In this document: positions 1 to 4,780 of the stretch, piece after piece
Layout: each line of letters begins with the position of its first letter
Numbering within the stretch: position 1 is the stretch's first letter
The notes under the pieces: generated by a model
Databases searched by the model: none
The model's input: only the letters and a program-made list of their open reading frames with translations
What the model was told of the DNA's origin: nothing
Made by a program: the position numbers and the translations under genes
NCBI GenBank assembly: GCA_947575475.1
Contig: CANPNN010000079.1
Span: 1-6,239 of the forward strand
Direction of reading: 5' to 3'
Source of the DNA: an uncultured Pseudoflavonifractor sp.
GTDB taxonomy: Bacteria > Bacillota_A > Clostridia > Oscillospirales > Oscillospiraceae
Length of the DNA: 6,239 bases

Positions 1-82
1 CCTTGCCAAAAAGGCCAAAACAGGGTACAATAACAGACGGTGCAGAGTTCCTCTGTTGTGTGGGCGCTCACTCGCCCGCGCA

Positions 83-128
83 GGCTCTTGGGTGCTGGTA
101 ACACCCAAGAGCCGCCACTATTTTGTTT
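83..128 (+). terminator. Probable rightward terminator of an upstream gene
   Basis: A perfect 12-bp inverted repeat (GGCTCTTGGGTG at 83-94, its complement at 102-113) has a 7-nt loop. On the plus strand it is followed by a broken T tract, TTTTGTTTT, at 121-129. The T tract starts about 7 nt after the stem, which is further than ideal. The minus-strand exit has no T run, so if it terminates anything it acts on plus-strand transcription entering from the left of the window. Confidence 0.4.
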
Positions 129-139
129 TCCTCACCGAC

Positions 140-168
140 ATTTTACCCCATATTCTCCCAGATAGCAA
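140..168 (-). promoter_or_regulatory. Possible leftward promoter
   Basis: On the minus strand, TTGCTA (163-168) and TAAAAT (140-145) are separated by exactly 17 bp. The -35 overlaps the left arm of the 15-bp stem that follows the large minus-strand gene. Nothing recognisable lies downstream inside the window, so the match may be chance. Confidence 0.2.
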
Positions 169-207
169 GGACTTTATGACTTTTTTCGAGGCCATAAAGT
201 CCTTGCT
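164..207 (-). terminator. 15-bp stem-loop just after the pyrophosphorylase gene
   Basis: A perfect 15-bp inverted repeat (AGCAAGGACTTTATG at 164-178 against 193-207) encloses a 14-nt loop and begins only four bases beyond the stop codon of the minus-strand gene at 212. The position suggests a transcript-end hairpin. However, neither strand has a U tract after the stem; the only T run lies in the loop (181-186). It may stabilise an mRNA 3' end or be a dispersed repeat rather than a classical Rho-independent terminator. Confidence 0.4.
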
Positions 208-211
208 TGTC

Positions 212-2512
212 CTATTCCCTGTCCAACTCTTTTAGCTTTTCCTCATAAGCCCCGCAAAGCTCCGCCGCCGCTTCCATATCGGCGGCCTCGGCGATGATGC
301 GAAGGGCGTTTCGGCTGGATATGGGGGTGACATAGATCCAGCCCTGCCCTGTGCGCAGACGGACCCCCTCCCCCTGGGGGGCGGCGGAGAGGTTCTCCAG
401 CACCCGGCCCATGACCCGGCCCCGGCCTGTGCGGAGGGGCAGCTCTCCCCGGACGGTGGCGAACCGGGGCAGGTCCCGGTCCAAATGGGTCAGGGTCTCC
501 CCCGTCAGCCCCAAGCGGGAGGCCAGGCGGCAGGCGGCAAAAATGCCATCCCATAGCCAAGGCTGCTCCCGCCAGAGGGTCATGGCCTCCTCCCCGTCCC
601 GTCCCAGACGGAGAAGGCGGCCCCCAAAGCTCTCGGCCACCTGCTCGGCGGCGGCAGGCGCCCAAGACGGAAGGGCGGCGGCGCCCCGGCCATGCTCCAT
701 CTCGATGCGGGTCAGAAGCACCAGCACCCGGTCAGGCGGAATGAGCCGCCCCTCCTCGTCCCAAGCGGTGAGGCGGAAGCCGCCCCAGTCGGCGGAGAAG
801 GTGGGTGCGCCCCGGCCCGTGCCCCGGCGGACCCGGCAGCCCAGAGCTGTCAGGGCGGCAGCCAGCATGTCATTTGCCCCCTTCCCCTTCTCCACCTGGA
901 CCGTCAGGGGCCGAAGGGGGAGCTTTGTCAGGCAGGCCTGATCGGCGGCGTCGGAGGCATAGCCGGCGCGGACCCCCGCCACCGTCTCCAAACCGCCCAC
1001 CCGCATAGCGGCGACCCGGCTTCCCTCCCCCCGGAGAAGGGCCCCCTCTATCCTCCGCTGCTCAGGGCGGCCCAGGGGCAGACCGTCGGAGCCGAAAAGC
1101 CGCAGCTCAGCCCCGTCCCCGTCCTGCTGGACAAAAAGGGTCACCGGCAGCTTATAATAGCGTCCCAGCCAAGCCGCGGCGGAGGCGCAGGCAGCGTCGC
1201 TCATAAGGGCTGTCCCCCCGGCGGCGGCCACGCCGCAACCGGCACAGCGGGCCAGCATGGCCCCGCCGCTGCCCCCGGCCCAGCCCACTCCGACCTGCTC
1301 CCGCTCTCCCAAAAGGGAGCCCAATGCCAGCAAAGTCTCAGGGGTCAGTTCCTCCCCCACTACACCCCGGAGAGCGCCCCCGGCGGAAAATTTCAGCGGG
1401 GCAGCCCCGCCGGTCATGACTTGGGAGGCAGTGGCTTTTCCCCCCTCGGGGACCCGCCGCCCGGGCCACAGCTTGACTCCGGGGGCCACAATGGCCTCCG
1501 CCCCCACCACGGTGCCCTCCCCCAGCACCGCGCCGGGGCTGACGACGGCGCGGCGATGGATAAGGGCATTTTTGCAGGCGATGGCTCCGGAGACCTCGGC
1601 CCCCTCGCCCACTGTGGCTCCCAAAAGAACGGAGCGCTCCACCACCGCCCCGGTCTCCACGGTAGAGCCTTCCCCGATCACGGCATAGGGACCGATGACA
1701 CAGCCGGGGGACAGGGCCGCCCGCCGCCCCACCCAGCAGGGCTGGCGCACCGTCACCCCCGGCGGGAGCTGGGCTTTCCGGCCCGCCTCCAAGTCTAAAG
1801 ACACTTTGCCCGCCAAGGCGTCGTGAAGGCTGTCCAAATAGGCGGCGCAGTCCCCCATATCCTGCCAATATCCCCTTGCCTCCCAGCCATACAGGGCCTC
1901 GCCTTGGGAGAGCAGTTGGGGAAACAGCTCTTTGCCAAAATCATAGCTGGTCCCGCCGGGCACCAAGTCCATCGCCCGCCGGGAGAGGACATAGACCCCG
2001 GTGTTCACAAGTTCGGTATCCACTTGACCCCAGCCCGGTTTTTCCACAAAACCCAGCACCCGGCCCTGGTCGTCGGTGCGGACCAAGCCGTATTCCAAAG
2101 GCTCCGAGCGGCGGCAGAGGGCCAGGGTGGCCGCCGAGCGGCGGCTTTGGTGGAGGGCGGTCAGCTCCGTCAGGTCCAAGTCACACACCGCGTCCCCGCT
2201 GATGACCAAAAAGTCCTCCTCCCCCAAGAAGTCCATGCACTTTTTGACCCCGCCCGCGGTACCCAGAGGCTCATCCTCCACGAAGTAGGTCAGCTTGACC
2301 CCATATTCCTCCCCGTCCCCAAAATGGTCGGTGACGGCGGCGGGCAGGCACCGGAGGGTGACGGCGATCTCCCGCACCCCGTGGCGGCGCAGCAGGTCCA
2401 AAATGTGACCCAGCACCGGCTTGCCCAAAAAGGGGGTCATGGGCTTGGGACGCCCGATGGTCAGGGGCCGCAGCCGGCTTCCTTCTCCCCCCGCCAAAAT
2501 AACTGCCTTCAA
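212..2512 (-). CDS. Sugar-1-phosphate nucleotidyltransferase fused to a degenerate phosphomannomutase-like domain
   Basis: This 766-residue protein probably makes an NDP-sugar (GDP-mannose or a glucose equivalent) from NTP and a sugar-1-phosphate, for cell-surface polysaccharide. Residues 1-230 form the pyrophosphorylase: signature GGEGSRLRPLT (8-18), GDAVCDLDL (106-114) with the expected metal-binding aspartate, FVEKP (155-159) and NTG (170-172). Residues 250-350 show hexapeptide-like repeats typical of a left-handed beta-helix. Residues 365-766 follow the phosphomannomutase/phosphoglucomutase layout but lack its motifs: no TASHNP serine loop, SADWGGF (573-579) at the metal-loop position, and ISSRNALRI (731-739) instead of RPSGTEP. 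The tail is therefore probably regulatory or structural. The start is TTG at 2512, preceded by AAGGTGG; no closer in-frame ATG or GTG exists. No flanking sugar genes are visible, so the substrate is unassigned. Confidence 0.88.
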   Translation of the reverse strand: MKAVILAGGEGSRLRPLTIGRPKPMTPFLGKPVLGHILDLLRRHGVREIAVTLRCLPAAVTDHFGDGEEYGVKLTYFVEDEPLGTAGGVKKCMDFLGEEDFLVISGDAVCDLDLTELTALHQSRRSAATLALCRRSEPLEYGLVRTDDQGRVLGFVEKPGWGQVDTELVNTGVYVLSRRAMDLVPGGTSYDFGKELFPQLLSQGEALYGWEARGYWQDMGDCAAYLDSLHDALAGKVSLDLEAGRKAQLPPGVTVRQPCWVGRRAALSPGCVIGPYAVIGEGSTVETGAVVERSVLLGATVGEGAEVSGAIACKNALIHRRAVVSPGAVLGEGTVVGAEAIVAPGVKLWPGRRVPEGGKATASQVMTGGAAPLKFSAGGALRGVVGEELTPETLLALGSLLGEREQVGVGWAGGSGGAMLARCAGCGVAAAGGTALMSDAACASAAAWLGRYYKLPVTLFVQQDGDGAELRLFGSDGLPLGRPEQRRIEGALLRGEGSRVAAMRVGGLETVAGVRAGYASDAADQACLTKLPLRPLTVQVEKGKGANDMLAAALTALGCRVRRGTGRGAPTFSADWGGFRLTAWDEEGRLIPPDRVLVLLTRIEMEHGRGAAALPSWAPAAAEQVAESFGGRLLRLGRDGEEAMTLWREQPWLWDGIFAACRLASRLGLTGETLTHLDRDLPRFATVRGELPLRTGRGRVMGRVLENLSAAPQGEGVRLRTGQGWIYVTPISSRNALRIIAEAADMEAAAELCGAYEEKLKELDRE

Positions 2513-2532
2513 GGGAACACCACCTTTTCCAT
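2509..2532 (-). other. Possible 7-codon leader ORF overlapping the TTG start
   Basis: On the minus strand an ATG at 2530-2532 opens a seven-residue frame (MEKVVFP) whose TGA stop overlaps the TTG start codon of the pyrophosphorylase gene as TTGA. The Shine-Dalgarno-like AAGGTGG for the large gene lies inside it. Such an overlap could couple translation, but the ATG has only a weak ribosome binding site (GGGAC) upstream and the arrangement may be chance. Confidence 0.15.
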
Positions 2533-2553
2533 GATGTCCCTTAGTATGGCTTC

Positions 2554-2591
2554 AAAAAAACGGAAAAATACCCGCCCTTGTTCCGGGCGGG
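2554..2591 (-). terminator. Intrinsic terminator on the minus strand, upstream of the pyrophosphorylase gene
   Basis: A perfect 7-bp GC-only stem (CCCGCCC at 2571-2577, GGGCGGG at 2585-2591) with a 7-nt loop is followed on the minus strand by TATTTTTCCGTTTTTTT. This is a good intrinsic terminator for leftward transcription, yet it lies about 58 nt before the TTG start of the large minus-strand gene and behind no minus-strand gene of its own. It may block antisense read-through from the convergent WYL gene or act as a leader attenuator. Its loop and right arm also overlap the -35 and spacer of the rightward promoter. Confidence 0.65.
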
Positions 2592-2606
2592 CAGCTGTGG
2601 TAAAAT
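2578..2606 (+). promoter_or_regulatory. Promoter of the DUF1653-ArsC unit
   Basis: TTGTTC (2578-2583) and TAAAAT (2601-2606) are separated by 17 bp, with an extended TGG directly before the -10. Transcription should begin near 2613, leaving a leader of under 20 nt that contains AGGAGGG (2616-2622), 7 nt before the ATG at 2630. The -35 sits in the loop of the minus-strand terminator hairpin. Confidence 0.6.
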
Positions 2607-2629
2607 GAAAAAAACAGGAGGGAATTTTT

Positions 2630-2845
2630 ATGGATGAGTTGAGACCGGGGCGTTACCGCCACTTTAAGGGAAAGGAATACCGTCTCATCGCCTTGGCAAG
2701 ACATTCCGAGACCCTGGAGCCTATGGTGGTCTATGAGGCCCTTTATGGCGAGGGAGGTCTTTGGGTCCGGCCGGCGGGAATGTGGAGCGAAAATGTAGAG
2801 CGGGACGGCTACTCCGGAGCCCGGTTTACCTATATAGGAGAGTAA
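2630..2845 (+). CDS. DUF1653 family protein
   Basis: This 71-residue protein matches the DUF1653 pattern from end to end: a start-proximal GRYRHFKGKEYRLIALARHS (7-26), ETLEPMVVYEALYGEGGLWV (27-46) and a closing RFTYIGE. Family members are small, single-domain, cytoplasmic and of unknown biochemical role, often found as free-standing housekeeping genes in Firmicutes and Proteobacteria. There is no signal peptide or membrane segment. The start is fixed by AGGAGGG seven bases before the ATG and by a recognisable promoter. The stop lies four bases before the next gene, whose ribosome binding site is inside this coding sequence, so the two are almost certainly co-transcribed and probably translationally coupled. 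The family call is firm; no function can be given. Confidence 0.9.
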   Translation: MDELRPGRYRHFKGKEYRLIALARHSETLEPMVVYEALYGEGGLWVRPAGMWSENVERDGYSGARFTYIGE

Positions 2846-2849
2846 AGCC

Positions 2850-3182
2850 ATGAACATTCAGATATTTGGCAAGTCCAAGTGCTTTGACACCAAAAAGGCG
2901 GAGCGGTATTTCAAGGAGCGGCGGGTAAAATTCCAAGCCGTGGATATTCTCCGCTACGGCATGAGCCGCGGGGAGCTTCAGAGCGTCGTCCGGGCGGTGG
3001 GCTTGGACGCGCTCATCGACTGGAAAAACCCGGACGCCGCCCTTCTCAAGTACCTCTCCCCCGAAGAGGCCAAGCTGGAAAAGCTCTTTGAGGACCCCAA
3101 GCTCATCAAGACCCCGGTGGTGCGTAACGGCAGGCAGGCCACCGTGGGATATGAGCCGGAGGTCTGGAAGGGCTGGGAGTAA
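2850..3182 (+). CDS. ArsC/Spx-family thioredoxin-fold protein
   Basis: This 110-residue protein has the ArsC/Spx fold: beta strand MNIQIFGKSKC at the N-terminus, helix with KKAERYFKER (15-24), a second strand FQAVDI (28-33), and the C-terminal KTPVVRNGRQATVGYEPEVW (87-106), where TPVV stands for the family's cis-proline RPxV/TPxV segment. It has a single cysteine, C11, at the catalytic position, in C-F-D-T. The second cysteine of Spx (CxxC) is absent, so a Spx role in RNA polymerase binding is unlikely. Family proteins are often named arsenate reductase, but no arsenic-resistance genes flank it; a thiol-dependent reductase of unknown substrate is safer. AGGAG (2836-2840) lies nine bases before the ATG. 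The gene ends in a shared hairpin terminator. Confidence 0.85.
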   Translation: MNIQIFGKSKCFDTKKAERYFKERRVKFQAVDILRYGMSRGELQSVVRAVGLDALIDWKNPDAALLKYLSPEEAKLEKLFEDPKLIKTPVVRNGRQATVGYEPEVWKGWE

Positions 3183-3220
3183 AACAAGAAGGTCAGGGGA
3201 AAACCCTTCCCCTGACCTTC
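3181..3220 (-). terminator. Convergent-gene terminator, mainly for the WYL gene
   Basis: A perfect 12-bp stem (GAAGGTCAGGGG at 3188-3199 against 3209-3220) with a 9-nt loop sits between the two convergent stops. On the minus strand it is followed by TTGTTTT and begins five bases after the WYL stop, so it fits an intrinsic terminator there. On the plus strand the trailing GGTGTTT is weaker, but the same hairpin probably also ends the DUF1653-ArsC transcript. Confidence 0.8.
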
Positions 3221-3225
3221 GGTGT

Positions 3226-4206
3226 TTAGCCCTCCAGCGCCTTTTGCAGCATTCCCCTGTACTCCTCCACCGCCCACTCCGGGGCGGTGAGCCGGACCCC
3301 ATCCCCCAGGCCGAAGAGCCAGCCGTAAAACTGGGGGGAGACCACCGCGTCCACCGTCAAAGTGAAATGGTCTTTTCCATCGGGGATCAGCATGGCCTCC
3401 TGGCCGAAACGATCCAGCATCACGTTGACAAACCGGTTCTCACACCGCAGGCGGACCTTTGCCTCCCGGCCGGAGAACATATGGAAATGTTTCTGACCAT
3501 ACTCCGCCAGGTCAAAGTTTTTGCAGCTTGCGTCCCCCTCCCGGGGAAGGCTGGTTACCGTGAGAGCGTGCATCCGGTCCACCCGGTAGTGCCGCAGTCC
3601 GCTGCCCCCCTGCTCCCAGCCCACCAGATAGTAGTTCTCATCGCTCCATATAAGGCCGTAGGGGGAGACCACATAGCGCTTCCCCTCCCGGCGGAAGACC
3701 TTTTCCCGGTGGGCATTATAGTCGAAATACTGGAAGGTCACCACCCGTCCGGCGGCGATGGCGGCGTGAAGGCGGTCGATGGCGTAGTAAACGCTCTCGT
3801 TCTCCGTCTTCACCCGGCGGTCCACGTAGACCTGGCGTCGAAGCTGCTTGGCCTGATGCTCGCTGGTGAGGGCGGAGAGCTTGGCGATCAGGGCCTCGCT
3901 CTTTTTCCGGCTGATGAATCGGGAGGACTGGACCGCATCCACCAGCAGCTTCAGTTCCGGCAGTTCAAAGTCCCGCTCCCCTATGAACCAGCCGCCGCCC
4001 CGGCCCTTTCGCAGCTGCACATCCACCCCCAGATCCTGAAGGGTCTCCATGTCGGTATAGACGCTCTTTCGCTCCGCCGGGATGCCCTCTCGCTCCAGGA
4101 CTTCGATCAGCTCTGGAGTGGAGATGGGGCGGTCCTCATCTCCCTTTTTCAACAAAACCTGGTACAGCACCAGCAGTTTGGCTTTTTGGTTACTCTTCTT
4201 TGCCAT
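3226..4206 (-). CDS. WYL-domain transcriptional regulator
   Basis: This 326-residue cytoplasmic regulator has the classic three-part layout. Residues 8-75 are a winged helix-turn-helix of the HTH_11 type, with ISTPELIEVLEREGI and the recognition helix ERKSVYTDMETLQDLGV (45-61), then the wing GRGGGWFIG (68-76). Residues 135-215 are the WYL domain, with FDYNAHREKVF (161-171), SPYGLIWSDENYYLVGW (181-197; YYL replaces WYL) and RHYRVDRM (205-212). Residues 245-326 are the C-terminal WCX extension. WYL domains bind small ligands or nucleic acid; the ligand here is unknown. AAGGGGG lies eight bases before the ATG. The gene diverges from the lysine riboswitch and epimerase locus, and dyads in the shared gap suggest autoregulation and possibly control of the neighbours. 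Confidence 0.9.
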   Translation of the reverse strand: MAKKSNQKAKLLVLYQVLLKKGDEDRPISTPELIEVLEREGIPAERKSVYTDMETLQDLGVDVQLRKGRGGGWFIGERDFELPELKLLVDAVQSSRFISRKKSEALIAKLSALTSEHQAKQLRRQVYVDRRVKTENESVYYAIDRLHAAIAAGRVVTFQYFDYNAHREKVFRREGKRYVVSPYGLIWSDENYYLVGWEQGGSGLRHYRVDRMHALTVTSLPREGDASCKNFDLAEYGQKHFHMFSGREAKVRLRCENRFVNVMLDRFGQEAMLIPDGKDHFTLTVDAVVSPQFYGWLFGLGDGVRLTAPEWAVEEYRGMLQKALEG

Positions 4207-4248
4207 GGGAGCTTCCCCCTTTCACAATGATAGGATAGGGATTTTAGT

Positions 4249-4264
4249 GTCCTATAAATAGGAC
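4249..4264. promoter_or_regulatory. Palindrome next to the WYL -10, candidate operator
   Basis: GTCCTATAAATAGGAC is a perfect dyad with 7-bp arms and a 2-bp centre. It overlaps two bases of the WYL gene's -10 (4263-4268) and covers the expected transcription start, the usual place for a repressor site. Extra ATAGG(A/G) half-sites follow at 4230-4240 in the same leader. Confidence 0.5.
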
Positions 4265-4291
4265 TATATCACAGGTATAGCTATTTTGCAA
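4263..4291 (-). promoter_or_regulatory. Promoter of the WYL regulator
   Basis: On the minus strand TTGCAA (4286-4291) and TATAGT (4263-4268) are separated by 17 bp, with an extended TGA immediately before the -10. Transcription should start near 4256, giving a leader of about 50 nt. Confidence 0.6.
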
Positions 4292-4315
4292 GAAATTTTT
4301 GTTTTTATTGCAAAA
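4284..4315. promoter_or_regulatory. Long dyad between the divergent promoters
   Basis: TTTTGCAA (4284-4291) and TTGCAAAA (4308-4315) form a perfect 8-bp inverted repeat around a 16-bp AT-rich centre. The left arm contains the WYL -35 and the right arm ends six bases before the riboswitch promoter's -35 at 4322. It could be a regulator site acting on both promoters, but AT-rich sequence makes chance dyads more likely. Confidence 0.35.
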
Positions 4316-4321
4316 CCCTTC

Positions 4322-4350
4322 TTGACAACCCTTTTCCCGCGTGATAATAT
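4322..4350 (+). promoter_or_regulatory. Strong promoter of the lysine riboswitch transcript
   Basis: A consensus TTGACA (4322-4327) is followed after 17 bp by TAATAT (4345-4350), with an extended TGA directly upstream of the -10. The expected start near 4357 is just before the 5' strand of the riboswitch P1 stem, as is normal for riboswitch leaders. Confidence 0.75.
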
Positions 4351-4364
4351 TCTTATAGGATCCA

Positions 4365-4538
4365 ACCTGTATAGAGGCGCGGAGCTCATCAGTACCCACC
4401 GGCAAGGCCAGGCAGCCGCCGGGGGAGAAAGGGAGCGCCGCCGAGGGAGACAGCGGTGCCTGCCGCCTGTTTCCCGGGCCGTCGGGAAATACCCGCCGGA
4501 CTGTCACAGTTATCTGTTCTGTGGAGCGCTATCCGGGT
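4365..4538 (+). promoter_or_regulatory. Lysine riboswitch (L-box)
   Basis: The conserved core of the lysine riboswitch can be read in order: AGAGGCGCGG (4373-4382) and AGTA (4391-4394); GGGAGCGCCGCCGAGG (4431-4446); GGGCCGTCGGGAAATA (4476-4491) with GGACTGTCA (4498-4506); and CTGTGGAGCGCTATC (4519-4533). Stem P1 pairs ACCTGTATAG (4365-4374) with CTATCCGGGT (4529-4538), nine of ten positions including wobbles. P5 pairs CACAG (4505-4509) with CTGTG (4519-4523). In this class lysine binding stabilises P1. Here GGAGCG and UCCG (4523-4535, with CUA bulged) could alternatively pair with CGGACGCUCU (4584-4593), destroying the terminator, so lysine is predicted to favour termination. The next gene is a dipeptide epimerase, not a usual lysine biosynthesis or transport gene. 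Confidence 0.9.
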
Positions 4539-4583
4539 CTGTGGGGCTGAAATAGGGTGTATACCCTGGTCTTACATTCCTTT

Positions 4584-4616
4584 CGGACGCTCTCTGCAGA
4601 GAGCGTCCGCTTTTTT
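4584..4616 (+). terminator. Riboswitch-controlled intrinsic terminator
   Basis: A perfect 11-bp stem (CGGACGCTCTC at 4584-4594 against 4599-4609) with a TGCA loop is followed by C and six Ts (4611-4616). It lies about 45 nt after the L-box P1 stem and is its expression platform. Its left arm can pair instead with the P1 3' strand and core. Confidence 0.92.
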
Positions 4617-4678
4617 ATCCCGATCCCGGTACAGAAAGCGGCCCAAGCGCCGAAAAGTGCGGCCATATCCGGTTTCCC
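4617..4678. other. Spacer between the riboswitch terminator and second promoter
   Basis: I see no gene and no strong secondary structure here. GCGGCC occurs twice as a short direct repeat (4638-4643 and 4659-4664), which is probably incidental. Confidence 0.4.
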
Positions 4679-4707
4679 TTTACAAGTATCTGGGAATATG
4701 GTATAAT
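4679..4707 (+). promoter_or_regulatory. Second promoter, directly upstream of the epimerase
   Basis: TTTACA (4679-4684) and a consensus TATAAT (4702-4707) are 17 bp apart, with an extended TGG before the -10. It lies downstream of the riboswitch terminator, so transcripts from it (start near 4714) would escape lysine control. Confidence 0.7.
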
Positions 4708-4726
4708 AATTTATCTATCTGTCACG

Positions 4727-4764
4727 AGAATTTGAATCAATAGGACGCGAAAGTTTCAAATTTT
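4727..4764 (+). promoter_or_regulatory. Stem-loop in the epimerase 5' leader
   Basis: AGAATTTGAA (4727-4736) pairs with TTCAAATTTT (4755-4764), nine Watson-Crick pairs and one G-U, around an 18-nt loop. The stem ends three bases before GGAGG (4768-4772), the epimerase ribosome binding site. It could affect mRNA stability or ribosome access, or serve as a DNA site. It is AT-rich and unproven. Confidence 0.35.
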
Positions 4765-4780
4765 ATTGGAGGCGTTTTTT

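Larger units (their letters stand above)
1..211. other. Intergenic region rich in hairpins, no convincing gene
   Basis: I see no gene with a start and ribosome binding site here. The stretch holds several short inverted repeats: CAGAG/CTCTG at 43-55, GGGCG/CGCCC at 62-77, a 12-bp stem at 83-113 and a 15-bp stem at 164-207. One plus-strand frame is open from position 2 to a stop at 233-235, but it runs through both large stems and antisense into the end of the neighbouring gene, so I do not call it coding. The density of hairpins suggests the 3' end of something to the left, or an intergenic repeat. Confidence 0.5.

Noticed and set aside
2..235. Open plus-strand frame entering from the window edge
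   Set aside because: It has no start in view, passes through two strong hairpins, and its end is antisense to the pyrophosphorylase gene.
351..1868. Long open frames on the plus strand and in the second minus frame across the pyrophosphorylase gene
   Set aside because: They are Pro/Arg/Ala-rich, match no family I recognise, and lie antisense or out of frame to a gene with clear domain motifs; high GC makes such frames common.
2552..2857. 101-codon minus-strand frame opposite the DUF1653 gene
   Set aside because: It is antisense to a clear family member and ends inside the T tract of the minus-strand terminator.
4286..4743. Small plus-strand open frames across the riboswitch region
   Set aside because: They run through the aptamer and terminator, have no ribosome binding site, and the RNA structure fully explains the sequence.
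4766..4780. TTG at 4766 as the epimerase start
   Set aside because: It overlaps the GGAGG ribosome binding site at 4768-4772; GTG at 4781 has ideal spacing and gives active-site numbering close to that of the Bacillus enzyme.
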